43,069 bases of DNA from JBBRWV01 sp038248985 (GTDB taxonomy: Bacteria > Planctomycetota > Phycisphaerae > WQYP01). Under the pieces are notes generated by a model. The model was not told the DNA's origin and made no database searches. It saw nothing but the letters and a program-made list of their open reading frames with translations. Within the stretch, counting starts at the first letter, position 1. Each line of letters opens with the position of its first letter. Shown here in pieces: positions 24,077 through 32,712 of this stretch. The position numbers and the translations under genes were made by a program. The stretch spans positions 1-43,069 of the forward strand of contig JBBRWV010000014.1 of assembly GCA_038248985.1 (NCBI GenBank), given 5' to 3'.

Positions 24077-25063
24077 TCACGTGCCGTAGCCGTGGGGGTG
24101 TTTGGCGAACCAGGTCCAGGCGGTTTTTACGATTTCGTCGAGGTTGGTGAATTTGGCGGACCAGCCGAGTTCATTTTTGATTTTGGTGGGTGCGGCAAAG
24201 AGTTCGGGCGGGTCGCCGGCGCGGCGGGGCGCTTCTTTGACGGGGATTTTTTTGCCGGTGACGCGCTGGACGGATTCGATGATTTCGCGGTTGGAATTGC
24301 CCTGGCCGGTGCCGAGGTTGTAGAAGAGGCCTTTGCCGGGTTTCAGATTTTCGAGGAGGACGAGGTGGGCTTCGACGAGGTCCCAGACGTGAATGTAGTC
24401 GCGGATACAGGTGCCGTCCTTGGTAGGGTAGTCTGTGCCGAAGAGGTCGATGTGGGTGCGTTGGCCGAGGGCGACCTGGAGGAGGACGGGGATGATGTGG
24501 GTTTCGGGGCGGTGGTCTTCGCCGATGGCGCCATCAGGGGCGCAGCCGGCGACGTTGAAGTAGCGGGGTGCGGCGAAGGCGAGGCCTTCGGCGGCGGCGG
24601 TGTCAAGGAGGATGCGTTCGACGAAGAGTTTGGAAGCGCCGTAAGGGTTGATGGGTTTTTGCGGGAGGTCTTCGGTGATGGGCATGTGTTCGGGCATGCC
24701 ATAGGTGGCGCAGGTGGAGGAGAAGACGAGTTTTTTGATGCCGGTGGCGTGCATGGCGTCGAGCATGGAGACGGTGTTGGAGACGTTGTTGCGGTAGTAC
24801 TTGCGGGGGTCGGTGACGGATTCGCCGACGTAGGCGGAGGCGGCGAAGTGCATGATGGCTTCGACTTTTTGTTTTTGGAAGATGTCGATGATGCCGGCGG
24901 TGTTGGCGAGATCGGCGATGAAGAGCTTGGCCTGGGGGTTGACGGCGGCGGGGTGGCCGTTGGTGAGGTTGTCGATGACGGTGACGGAGTGGCCGCGTTC
25001 GACGAGGAGTTTGGTGGCGTGTGAGCCGATGTAGCCGGCACCGCCGATGATGCAGATATTCAT
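24077..25063 (-). CDS. galE: UDP-glucose 4-epimerase
   Basis: Interconverts UDP-glucose and UDP-galactose with bound NAD. The 328-residue product opens with the Rossmann motif GGAGYIGSHATKLL and the NAD-contacting VIDNLTNGH. It has the SSTCATYG active-site Ser/Thr region and the catalytic YxxxK as PYGASK. The segment FNVAGCAPDGAIGEDH and the HVWDLVEAH region match GalE. The ATG at 25063 has GGAG eight bases upstream. It belongs with the GHMP sugar kinase on the same strand and may feed nucleotide sugars for polysaccharide synthesis; the hairpin at 24015-24038 follows it. Confidence 0.92.
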   Translation of the reverse strand: MNICIIGGAGYIGSHATKLLVERGHSVTVIDNLTNGHPAAVNPQAKLFIADLANTAGIIDIFQKQKVEAIMHFAASAYVGESVTDPRKYYRNNVSNTVSMLDAMHATGIKKLVFSSTCATYGMPEHMPITEDLPQKPINPYGASKLFVERILLDTAAAEGLAFAAPRYFNVAGCAPDGAIGEDHRPETHIIPVLLQVALGQRTHIDLFGTDYPTKDGTCIRDYIHVWDLVEAHLVLLENLKPGKGLFYNLGTGQGNSNREIIESVQRVTGKKIPVKEAPRRAGDPPELFAAPTKIKNELGWSAKFTNLDEIVKTAWTWFAKHPHGYGT

Positions 25064-25258
25064 GATCGGGACTCCAGAGAAAAAGAGACTGTTGCATTGT
25101 GTGGATTTGTGCGTGGGGGGCAAGTGGGGGCGAGCTTACGAAGTGGAATTTGAGATTTTGGCTTGGATGTTGGGGGGCCGGACCAAGAAAACATTTTTTG
25201 CCCCGGCGCAACTCGGAGTGAGGTTGGAGTGGATATTGAGCAGGGCGCTGCAATAGTG

Positions 25259-25288
25259 AACCACGAATGGGCGGAGGCACGAATGAAG
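25259..25288. repeat. Degenerate CACGAAT/CACGAAG-type repeat
   Basis: Two CACGAAT units (25262-25268 and 25278-25284) introduced by AAC. The phrase recalls the repeat at 4704-4731. It lies just upstream of recO. Likely the same intergenic family. Confidence 0.35.
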
Positions 25289-25313
25289 TGGAGGGATGGT
25301 TTATACTGCGGCG

Positions 25314-26108
25314 ATGGCGAATTACGTGAGCGACGTGGCGATTGTTTTGCGGGTGACGGATTTTTCGGAAACGTCGCAGATCGTGGTGATGTTGACGCGT
25401 GAGCACGGCGTGGTGCCGATGATTGCCAAGGGTTCGAAGCGGGCGAGCAAGAAGGGGGTGGTGAGCGGGCCGCTGGATTTGCTGACGGCGGGCGAGGTGG
25501 TATTTGTGCCGGCGAAGCAGACGGCGGAGTTGGGGACGCTGGCGGAGTGGGAATTGACGGATCATCGCAAGGTGTTGCGGGGGAATTTGGCGGCGTTGAA
25601 TGCGGCGCTGGTGGCGGCAGAAGTGACGTTGCTGCTACAGCACCCGCACGATCCGCATCCGGAATTGTTTGATGAGTGCGAGGCGGCGTTTGAGTTGCTG
25701 GGGACCGAGCAGCGCGCGCGGGGGCTCGTGGCGTATGTGAAGAGCGCGTTGATTTCGGCGGGGTATGGGCCGCAGTTGGAAGCGTGCGTGGTGTGCGGCA
25801 AGGAGTTGGGGTTAGCGGGTTGGGAAGGCGGAGGAGGTGGAGGGGCGGAGGTGAAGTTTAATGCGCGCGCGGGCGGGATTATTTGCGGGGAGTGTGTGCA
25901 GACGGGGCCAACGATGCTGGTACCGGCGAAAATTGTGATGGCGCTGGCGCGCTTGCCGGGACCGCGGGAGTTGCTGGCGAGCCCGCCGGAGCGTGCGGGG
26001 GATATGGGGGCGCTGCGGAAGGCGATGGCGTTGTTGTTGGCGCAGGTGACGGGGGTGACGGATCGGGTTTTGCGGACGGCGTATGTTGTGCCGAGCGTGT
26101 TCGTTTGA
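25314..26108 (+). CDS. recO: DNA repair protein RecO
   Basis: Acts with RecF/RecR to load RecA at single-strand gaps. The 264-residue product starts with the RecO pattern DVAIVLRVTDFSETSQIVVML and GVVPMIAKGSKRASK, an N-terminal OB-fold. It has the zinc finger expected in the C-terminal helical half: CVVCGKEL followed by GIICGECVQ. The glycine-rich insert in the zinc finger (GGGGGGAE) is unusual. The start is ambiguous: ATG at 25296 has GGAGGG immediately before it, while ATG at 25314 gives the more typical N-terminus and is preferred. The closest upstream feature is a short repeat; no other repair gene is adjacent. Confidence 0.85.
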   Translation: MANYVSDVAIVLRVTDFSETSQIVVMLTREHGVVPMIAKGSKRASKKGVVSGPLDLLTAGEVVFVPAKQTAELGTLAEWELTDHRKVLRGNLAALNAALVAAEVTLLLQHPHDPHPELFDECEAAFELLGTEQRARGLVAYVKSALISAGYGPQLEACVVCGKELGLAGWEGGGGGGAEVKFNARAGGIICGECVQTGPTMLVPAKIVMALARLPGPRELLASPPERAGDMGALRKAMALLLAQVTGVTDRVLRTAYVVPSVFV

Positions 26109-26310
26109 GGGTGAATTACCCAGAGTGACGGGGTGGCGCGTTATGGGGCGTGGTGGCGTCTGATAACCGGCAAAAAGCGTGGTAAACCAATTATCTCAGC
26201 GGTTAAGCCAAGATGTGGGGAGGTCGATGAACATCGCAGAGGCGGAAAAAGCATGGACGTGAGACTGGAGTAACAGTCGCATAAACAGGCTTAAACAGGA
26301 AGAGATGGTT

Positions 26311-27507
26311 ATGGCTTCTTTGAGCGTACTCAACATTCTTCGGACGATTAAGGAACGTGGGTCGGTTTCGCGGACGGATCTGCAGCAGATGACGGGTCTG
26401 TCTTGGGGGACGATTACGAACACGACGCGGGAGTTGCTGAATCGAAATTTGATCCGGGAGGAGGGGGCGGCGGTGACCAAGTCCGGCAGGAAGCCGGTGA
26501 AGTTGGCGATCAATCCGTCGAGTCATGCGTTGGTGGGGGTGGATCTGGCACCGCACACGTTGAAGGTCATTGCGCTAAACCTGGCGGGGGAGACGCTGTG
26601 CTATGAGCAACGCGATTACGACATGGGTGCGCCGGCGAATGAGACGCTGGATCTGGCGAGCAACATGTTGCAACGGGCGCTGGATGACACTGCCGTGCGC
26701 GGGCGGATGTGTTTGGGTGTGGGGATTGCGGCCCAGGGGGCGATTGATGTGCGGACGGGCGTAATGCGGTTTGCACCCCGCATGCCGGGGTGGAAAAATG
26801 TGGCGGTGCGGGATCATATTCAGAGGCGCATCAGTGCGCCGGTGTTGCTGGAGCATGATCCGAATTGTTTGGCCTTGGCGGAGCGGTGGTTTGGCGAGGC
26901 GGGCGCGGCCGAGGATGTGTTGTGTGTGAATCTGGCGGAGGGCGTGGGGATGGGCATTTTATTGAACGGCGAGGTGTATCGGGGATCGCAGGAATTGGCC
27001 GGCGAGTTTGGGCATATGACGATTGATCCAGAAGGCCCGGCGTGTGCGTGCGGCGACCGTGGTTGCATCGAGTCATATGCTTCGACGTCGGCGTTGGTGG
27101 AAGGGGTGAAATCGCGACCGGAAGAAACCTCTCCAGAATTGGCGGGAATACTGGCGACGCGTGCGCCGACTGTGACGGAGTTGATTGCGGCCGCGGCTGG
27201 CGGGGATTTGGCGGCGAAGTATGCCTTTGAGCGGATGGGAAAATATCTGGGCATCGGCATGGCGAATCTGGTGGACTTGTTCAACCCGAGCTTGATTGTT
27301 TTATGTGGGCCTTTGGTGGCAGCCCGTGAGCACTTCATGCTGGCTGTGCAGGTGCGCATCGACAAGCACGCGTGGAAACACTCCTGCCGGAAACTATTGA
27401 TTTCGCGGCTGGGCGATCGGGCAGTGGCGATGGGCGCGTGCGGGATTTTGCTGCAGGCGGTTTTTGATCAGCAGTTGCTGGCACCGGTGGAATTGCTGCA
27501 GGCGTGA
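26311..27507 (+). CDS. ROK-family transcriptional regulator
   Basis: A 398-residue protein combining an N-terminal winged helix (SLSVLNILRTIKERGSVSRTDL with helix-turn-helix TDLQQMTGLSWGTI) and a C-terminal ROK kinase-like domain. The ROK landmarks are VGVDLAPHTLKVIAL (ATP-binding strand), EHDPNCLALAE, GEFGHMTIDPEG and the zinc cluster CACGDRGCIESYAS. ROK proteins with the helix-turn-helix repress sugar-utilisation genes and sense a sugar or its phosphate. The ligand and target are not evident; galE and sugar kinases nearby are candidates. ATG at 26311 has AGGAAGAG well placed upstream; the in-frame ATG at 26305 does not. Confidence 0.85.
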   Translation: MASLSVLNILRTIKERGSVSRTDLQQMTGLSWGTITNTTRELLNRNLIREEGAAVTKSGRKPVKLAINPSSHALVGVDLAPHTLKVIALNLAGETLCYEQRDYDMGAPANETLDLASNMLQRALDDTAVRGRMCLGVGIAAQGAIDVRTGVMRFAPRMPGWKNVAVRDHIQRRISAPVLLEHDPNCLALAERWFGEAGAAEDVLCVNLAEGVGMGILLNGEVYRGSQELAGEFGHMTIDPEGPACACGDRGCIESYASTSALVEGVKSRPEETSPELAGILATRAPTVTELIAAAAGGDLAAKYAFERMGKYLGIGMANLVDLFNPSLIVLCGPLVAAREHFMLAVQVRIDKHAWKHSCRKLLISRLGDRAVAMGACGILLQAVFDQQLLAPVELLQA

Positions 27508-27513
27508 CAGGCG

Positions 27514-27960
27514 TCAATGGCTTCGGCTATCGACGATCATGGTTACGGGGCCGTCGTTCTGCAGGTCGACAAGCATCTCGGCCTGGAAGCGTCCGGTTTC
27601 GACGGGGATGTTGAGGGCGCGGGTGGCGAGGACGAGTTGATCGAAGAGAACGCGGGCTTTTTCGGGCGGGGCGGCGGGGCTGAGTGAAGGGCGACGTCCG
27701 GTGGCGGTCTCGGCGGCGACGGTGAAATTGCTGATGAGCAAAATGGTGCCGCCAATTTGGGCGACGTCATGATCGAAGTATTTATCGCCGTGGCGGAAGA
27801 TGCGGAGAGTGGCGAGTTTGCCGGCCATCCAGCGGGTATCGGCGTCGGTATCTTCGGCGCAGATGGCGACGAGGGCCACGAGGCCGGCGTTGATGCGGCC
27901 GACGATTTCGCCGGCGACGGTGACCTGGGCGTGGGTAACGCGTTGGACAACGGCGATCAT
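27514..27960 (-). CDS. dtd: D-aminoacyl-tRNA deacylase
   Basis: Removes D-amino acids (and glycine from mischarged tRNA-Ala) from tRNAs. The 148-residue product has the classic N-terminus MIAVVQRVTHAQVTV, the active-site block LLISNFTVAAETATGRRPSL (the usual SQFTL motif has Asn for Gln) and the C-terminal NDGPVTMIVDS with the cross-subunit Gly-cisPro. The ATG at 27960 has AAGGATGG eight bases upstream. It converges with the ROK regulator (six bases between stops) and diverges from gspE. Confidence 0.93.
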   Translation of the reverse strand: MIAVVQRVTHAQVTVAGEIVGRINAGLVALVAICAEDTDADTRWMAGKLATLRIFRHGDKYFDHDVAQIGGTILLISNFTVAAETATGRRPSLSPAAPPEKARVLFDQLVLATRALNIPVETGRFQAEMLVDLQNDGPVTMIVDSRSH

Positions 27961-28062
27961 GAGAGAGCCATCCTTATATAGGGCGAGCGCGCAATTGTGG
28001 GGAGTATACAGGGGCGGGACGGTTTTCGTGCGGCAAGCGGGTGGGAGCGGTAGGATGAAGGG

Positions 28063-29175
28063 ATGGCAACAGACACTTCTTCTTTTGATGCGCGGCCGCT
28101 GGTGGATTCTTTGTTGCTGCGCGCGGTGGATGCGGGGGCGTCGGATGTGCATTTTGAGCCGGCGGATAATGGGTACGAGATACGTTTTCGAATTGACGGG
28201 TTGCTGCAATCGGTGGATACGGTGCCGACGGATGTGGGGCGGGCGTTGGCCTTGCGTTTGATGGTGATGGCGCAGTTGCTGACTTACAAGTTGGATTTGC
28301 CGCAGGAGGGGCGCGTGCGCGTGGAGCGGGCGGGCGGAGCGGCGTTGGATTTGCGACTGGCGGTGATACCTGTGGCGCGGGGGTTGCGGGCGGTGGTGCG
28401 ATTGCCGGCAGAGTTGCTGCAGCCGCGGCGGCTGGACGACCTGGGGCTTTCTGCGAACGTGCTGGCGACCTTGCAGGCGTTTGCGCGTACGGATACGGGG
28501 ATGTTAATCATCACGGGGCCGGCGGGGAGCGGGAAGACGACGACGATTTATGCGCTGCTGGAGTATATCGCGCGCGTGGAGCCGGGGTTGAGCATCATCA
28601 GCATTGAGGACCCGGTGGAGCGGATTTTGACGGGGGTGACGCAGATAGAAGTTTCGACGACGGCTGCGGGGAACCGCGTGGATTACGATTTGGCGTTGCG
28701 GAGTATTTTGCGGCACGACCCGCAGGTGCTGATGTTGGGCGAGATCCGAGATGCGCAAACGGCGAGCATTGCAGTGCAGGCGGCGCTTTCGGGACATCGT
28801 TTGATTTGCACGCTGCATGCGGGAAGCCCCGGTGGAGCGATTGCGCGATTGCTGGAAATGGGCCTGGAGCCGTATCAATTAACCAGCAGTGTGTGGGGGG
28901 TGTTGTCGCAGCGACTACTGCGAAAGTGCGATGGTGATAAGCCGGGCGTGTATCGCGGGCGGGTGCCCGTGGCGGAGGTGGCGCGGATGGAAGAGCGGTT
29001 GCGCGGTGCGATTCTACAGCGGGGGGATGATGCCGCCCTGCAAAAATTTATTGCTATTCAACCATCGCATGTTAGGATGATGGACGTGGCGCGTGCGCTG
29101 GTGGCCCGGGGAGTCACGGACTCTTCGGAAGTGGCGCGAGTGTTGGGCATGCATGAGGAATCAAGCGGCGGGTAA
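28063..29175 (+). CDS. GspE/PulE-type secretion ATPase, short form
   Basis: The motor ATPase of a type II secretion/type IV pilus-like machine. At 370 residues it lacks the N1 domain; it begins with the N2 domain (ASDVHFEPADNGYEIRFRID). It has Walker A GPAGSGKTTT (~residue 152), the PulE-type ISIEDPVERILTGVTQIEV, Walker B QVLMLGEIRD and the His-box region. The zinc module that normally separates LRxC from GYxGR is collapsed: LLRKC is followed by only seven residues before YRGRVPVAEV, so the four-cysteine site is missing. The C-terminal ~60 residues are present. It heads a tightly spaced operon with two GspF genes and pseudopilins. Minimal GspE forms occur in several planctomycete clusters (from memory). 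Confidence 0.88.
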   Translation: MATDTSSFDARPLVDSLLLRAVDAGASDVHFEPADNGYEIRFRIDGLLQSVDTVPTDVGRALALRLMVMAQLLTYKLDLPQEGRVRVERAGGAALDLRLAVIPVARGLRAVVRLPAELLQPRRLDDLGLSANVLATLQAFARTDTGMLIITGPAGSGKTTTIYALLEYIARVEPGLSIISIEDPVERILTGVTQIEVSTTAAGNRVDYDLALRSILRHDPQVLMLGEIRDAQTASIAVQAALSGHRLICTLHAGSPGGAIARLLEMGLEPYQLTSSVWGVLSQRLLRKCDGDKPGVYRGRVPVAEVARMEERLRGAILQRGDDAALQKFIAIQPSHVRMMDVARALVARGVTDSSEVARVLGMHEESSGG

Positions 29176-29248
29176 GCAAGCGACCGGCCGCAGGGTGGGC
29201 CAGGCCATCAGACCATGACACGCGGGAGTTATTCAGCGAGAGGATTAC

Positions 29249-30466
29249 ATGATGGCGGATGGAAACCAGTTTATTTATGAAGCGCAGACGCGGCTGGGTC
29301 AGACCATCAGCGGGGCAATCGACGCCGTATCCGTAGATGATGCGCAGGGGAAGTTGGGGGTCCTGGGGCTGGTGGTGACGCGCCTGGAGGCGGCGAGCGC
29401 CGCGCAGGTTCGGCAAATGCCGGTGGCGTTGAGCAAAGATGATTTTCTGCTGTTCAATCATCAATTGGCGCATCTGGCTTCTGCAGGATTGCCGATGGAG
29501 CAGGGTTTGCGGCTGATTGCCGCGGACGTACGCAGCGGGCGGCTGGCCGCAGCGGCGAACGACGTGGCGGCGGATCTGGAGAGGGGCGCTTCTATTGAGC
29601 AGGCGTTTGCCCGACAAGAGCGACGATTTCCCCCGCTGTATGCGCGCATTGTGGCAGCAGGTGTGAAGGCGGGAAATCTGCCGGGATTACTGCTGAACAT
29701 CGGGCAGCACATGGAACTGGTGGCGCGTTTGCGGCAGATGCTGTGGCGTACGTTGGCGTATCCGGCGGCGGTGCTGACGACCTTGGTGCTGGTAGTGGGG
29801 TTGATCCTTACGAAGATTCTGCTGGAGTTCAAACAGATTTTTCTCGACTTCAACACATCGTTGCCCCTGCTGACCGAGGGGTTGTTGTGGGTGGGCGATC
29901 ATGCCGCGGGCATCGGTATACTCCTGGCGGTCTTGGTGGTGCTGGGAATTTTGCTGATTGTTTTGGGCACGGTCACGCAGGAGGGGCGGGCGGCGCGGGA
30001 GCAGGTAACAGGTGCAATACCCCTGGTGGGGCCGGTGCTACGGACGAGTTTGCTGGCGCGCTGGTGTGATGCGTTGCGGTTGGGCGTGGATGCGGGCATG
30101 GATTTGCCGCAGGCGATTGCGCTGGCGGGCGAGGCGGTGGGTTCACCGCGCTTGCAGCGGGAGGGACGGTCGCTGGGCGAGTGGATCAGTACCGGGCGCA
30201 GTCTGGAGCTTTATCCGAGTGGCGGGGTGATTCCCGCGACGGTGCCGGCGGCGATTGATCTGGGTGGAAAATCGGGCGATCTCTCGCGTACACTGGCGAC
30301 GTTGACGCGGTTGTTTGAGGCGCAGGCGGAGCATCGCTTGCGTGTGCTGCCGGTGGTGCTGACGCCGCTGTTCACGGTGGTAATCGCGGGGATCATCGGA
30401 ACGGTGATCGTGGGGACATTCTTGCCGCTGGTGAAGCTGATTCAATCTGTTTCCGGCGAACCGTGA
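29249..30466 (+). CDS. GspF-type inner-membrane platform protein
   Basis: A 405-residue platform protein of the T2SS/pilus type. Two cytoplasmic GspF domains are visible: LFNHQLAHLASAGLPMEQGL with the diagnostic ARIVAAGVKAGNLPGLL, and later LARWCDALRLGVDAGMDLPQAI. Three transmembrane helices separate them (AAVLTTLVLVVGLILTKILL, AAGIGILLAVLVVLGILLIV and FTVVIAGIIGTVIVGTFLPL near the end). GAGAGG upstream of the ATGATG supports the start. Follows gspE after 73 bases; its stop overlaps the possible GTG start of the next gene. Confidence 0.88.
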   Translation: MMADGNQFIYEAQTRLGQTISGAIDAVSVDDAQGKLGVLGLVVTRLEAASAAQVRQMPVALSKDDFLLFNHQLAHLASAGLPMEQGLRLIAADVRSGRLAAAANDVAADLERGASIEQAFARQERRFPPLYARIVAAGVKAGNLPGLLLNIGQHMELVARLRQMLWRTLAYPAAVLTTLVLVVGLILTKILLEFKQIFLDFNTSLPLLTEGLLWVGDHAAGIGILLAVLVVLGILLIVLGTVTQEGRAAREQVTGAIPLVGPVLRTSLLARWCDALRLGVDAGMDLPQAIALAGEAVGSPRLQREGRSLGEWISTGRSLELYPSGGVIPATVPAAIDLGGKSGDLSRTLATLTRLFEAQAEHRLRVLPVVLTPLFTVVIAGIIGTVIVGTFLPLVKLIQSVSGEP

Positions 30467-30474
30467 GGCATGGC

Positions 30475-31221
30475 ATGACCCAGGAAAATCAAGATTCTAT
30501 CTCCTATGCACGTCGATATGGCGCGCAGGACGAACTGTATCCCGCGACATGGATGCGTCGATTGTGGAGCCCCGTGATCTGGGGGTCTGCGGCGCTGACA
30601 TTGTTTAGCTGTGCGGGGTGTCTGGCTTCGATTCTTTCGGTGTTCATAGGTTTTGTGCTGGCCCCTGCGATAGCCTATTTGGCAGTGGCTTTTGCCGAGG
30701 CCATCCAGCGGGGATTCCGCGCGAGGCGGGCGCAACTGATTCTGGGATACCTCGAACATGGCATTCGGCTGAATCTGCCGTTGGCGTCATTTCTATATGC
30801 GGCGGCACTCAGCGAAAAAAATGGGGCCCGCCAGCGCATCCTTGACGTGCGCAACTTGCTGTTGAGTGGCACGACGATAAGCGAGGCCTTGCGGATAAGA
30901 GCACCGGAAATATCGGCGCGGGCGGTGGCGTTGGTGGCAGCGGCTGAACATACGGGCAATCCGTGGCTGGCGCTGGAGCGATTGGTGAATGACGACCTTC
31001 AGCGCCAGGAAGCCACAGCGACGGATCAAACAACGATGAGTCGCGGTTACGCGTTTGCCCTACTGATTGCGATGACGACGGTTGTGATGTTTGTTTTGGT
31101 TTTCGTCATGCCCAAGTTTAAGGATATTTTTCTCGACTATAACCTTCGAAAACTTCCGCCGATTACGGAGTTCTGGATGGGAATTTCCACGTGGTTTGCG
31201 AATCCCTATGCAAGGTTTTGA
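30475..31221 (+). CDS. Second GspF-type protein, 5' part (frameshifted)
   Basis: The first 248 codons of a second GspF-like protein. An N-terminal membrane pair (SPVIWGSAALTLFSC, LSVFIGFVLAPAIAYLAVAF) precedes the first GspF domain (YLEHGIRLNLPLASFLYAAA, VALVAAAEHTGNPWLALE). A transmembrane helix (FALLIAMTTVVMFVLVFVMP) and FKDIFLDYNLRKLPPITE follow, and the frame stops at TGA 31219-31221 just before the expected second helix. That helix and the second GspF domain continue in the next frame (from 31191), so the gene is interrupted by a one-base change near 31200-31220. The ATG at 30475 has GAGG six bases upstream. The homologous layout of the preceding gspF shows what is expected here. Confidence 0.75.
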   Translation: MTQENQDSISYARRYGAQDELYPATWMRRLWSPVIWGSAALTLFSCAGCLASILSVFIGFVLAPAIAYLAVAFAEAIQRGFRARRAQLILGYLEHGIRLNLPLASFLYAAALSEKNGARQRILDVRNLLLSGTTISEALRIRAPEISARAVALVAAAEHTGNPWLALERLVNDDLQRQEATATDQTTMSRGYAFALLIAMTTVVMFVLVFVMPKFKDIFLDYNLRKLPPITEFWMGISTWFANPYARF

Positions 31222-31823
31222 TATTGCCGCTGTTCGCCTTCCTGTTGTTTGGTTATCTGGCGGGGGCGTTGCGGCGGCTCATCGCGCCAACCTGGCCGAC
31301 ACTGATTCCGGGACGGTGGTGGAAGTATATCATGGGCACGGCACGTGACCTGCTGCCGATAGTGGGTTCGATGAGGCGCGATCGGGAGCTGGGGGATGTC
31401 TGCCAGATATTTGCCGACGGCTTGGCGCGGGGGCGGACGATGTCCGATCTTTTTTGGGACGCGTCCGCCGTGATTACGTCACCGATCCTGCGGCGAAGAA
31501 TTCAGGAATGGCAGCGGGAGACGGATCGGGGCCGCGATTTTGTCGTCGCGGCGGAGGTGGCGGGAATGCCGACAATTATGATTGGGTTTCTGCGTACGAT
31601 GCGAACCGGGGGAACAAGCCAGGAAGTCGCGCAGTTGATGGAGTTTTTGGCCGTGCATTACCGTATGAAATTCAGCCGCACCAGCATTATGGTACGGGCG
31701 TTTGCCGAGCCGGCGATGACGCTGATGCTGGCACTTTTGGTGGGCAGTTTTGTAGTGGCGTGTTTTCTGCCGCTGGTCGAGCTGATCAAGAGCCTGTCCA
31801 TTGACACGGGAGGCGCGCTGTGA
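31191..31823 (+). CDS. Second GspF-type protein, 3' part (frameshifted)
   Basis: Encodes the second membrane helix (VLILPLFAFLLFGYLAGAL), the second GspF domain (GDVCQIFADGLARGRTMSDL, FVVAAEVAGMPTIMIGFL, MRTGGTSQEVAQLMEFLAVHY) and the last helix (EPAMTLMLALLVGSFVVACF). The first usable codon is GTG at 31191 inside the previous frame, with no ribosome site, so it is probably not an independent gene. Joining the parts between codon TAT (31207-31209) and GTT (31215-31217) would restore a ~450-residue GspF. A sequencing error, a true pseudogene or frameshifting could explain it. Its stop overlaps the next gene (GTGA). Confidence 0.75.
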   Translation: MVCESLCKVLILPLFAFLLFGYLAGALRRLIAPTWPTLIPGRWWKYIMGTARDLLPIVGSMRRDRELGDVCQIFADGLARGRTMSDLFWDASAVITSPILRRRIQEWQRETDRGRDFVVAAEVAGMPTIMIGFLRTMRTGGTSQEVAQLMEFLAVHYRMKFSRTSIMVRAFAEPAMTLMLALLVGSFVVACFLPLVELIKSLSIDTGGAL

Positions 31824-32194
31824 AAATTCGCGGGGACATTCAACGAGACAACCGGGCGGGTGGAGCTCAAGCGCGCTACGGATTCTTTCTGGGAGAATCG
31901 CTGGTGACACTCACCATTGGGTTGGGCCTATTGATGATGCTGGGCGCGGTGATCGTCAAGCAGCATCATCAGGAGAAAATACTGGCGGAGCGGCGGACGG
32001 CAGTGCGGGCCTGTGAAGATGCTGTGTTGACGCTACGGTCAGGGAAAACGCTGGGCACAGATGCGGGGGAAAACGTTCAAGTGGAGAACGTGGCGGACGC
32101 GGCACCGGCGGGGATGCGCTGGGTGCGTGTGCGGGCGATGGTGGGTGGCAAAAAAGAAGCGATTGTGGCACTGCTGCCGGGAGAGTCACGATGA
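31820..32194 (+). CDS. Pseudopilin-like protein
   Basis: A 124-residue small protein. Residues ~21-45 are a prepilin-type segment: YGFFLGESLVTLTIGLGLLM, with cleavage expected after Gly and Glu at +5, then a hydrophobic helix. The first ~20 residues are a charged leader. The short mature domain (MRWVRVRAMVGGKKEAIVALL) is beta-like. Position between gspF and a GspJ-like gene suggests a GspI/GspH-type minor pseudopilin. It begins with GTG overlapping the previous stop (GTGA), so it is translationally coupled. Confidence 0.7.
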   Translation: MKIRGDIQRDNRAGGAQARYGFFLGESLVTLTIGLGLLMMLGAVIVKQHHQEKILAERRTAVRACEDAVLTLRSGKTLGTDAGENVQVENVADAAPAGMRWVRVRAMVGGKKEAIVALLPGESR

Positions 32195-32712
32195 AGAATA
32201 GACGGTTCATGTTGGTCAAGGGGGTGGGCCGGCGCGGCGAAGGTGCGCGCGGGCGGGCGTCACGTCGCGGTTTTACGTTTGTGGAGCTGCTGGCTTCGCT
32301 GATTATTCTGGCGGCGGCGGCGCTGGTGCTGGGAGAATTGCTGGTGACTAGCATTCGCACCAGCACCGACAGCGCCAAGCGACAGGACTCCATTCAGCGA
32401 ATCGACGCGATGGTAGGCTTGCTGCGGAAGGATGTTTGGGGGGCAGAAGTGATTCAGACTGGAAAGAGTGAGCTCGTTTTACAGGCGGGCGGACGGGCGA
32501 TTGCCTGGCATCAGCAAGACGATGGGACGTTGACCCGTAGCGAGACGGCAGCAGGGAAAGATGGCGCGGCCACGACACCGGCACCTCGTGTGTGGCGGCA
32601 GATCCCGAGCATGAAATTCACGCAGGATGGCGCGCTCGTGCGAGTGAGTATGGCGAATAAGGAGCGCATTAGCTTTATCAGCCAGCGGATGGTTGCCGGG
32701 GGTGGGACATGA
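32191..32712 (+). CDS. GspJ-type minor pseudopilin
   Basis: A 173-residue pseudopilin. The charged leader (~26 residues) ends in RRGFTFVELLASLIILAAAA, the class III signal with Glu at +5. The following helix and domain (STDSAKRQDSIQRIDAMVGL, VWGAEVIQTGKSELVLQAGG, SFISQRM) match the GspJ/PulJ-like pattern of an exported minor pseudopilin. ATG overlaps the previous stop (ATGA) and GGGAG is seven bases upstream. Next is the GspK-like gene, which also overlaps it. Confidence 0.75.
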   Translation: MKNRRFMLVKGVGRRGEGARGRASRRGFTFVELLASLIILAAAALVLGELLVTSIRTSTDSAKRQDSIQRIDAMVGLLRKDVWGAEVIQTGKSELVLQAGGRAIAWHQQDDGTLTRSETAAGKDGAATTPAPRVWRQIPSMKFTQDGALVRVSMANKERISFISQRMVAGGGT

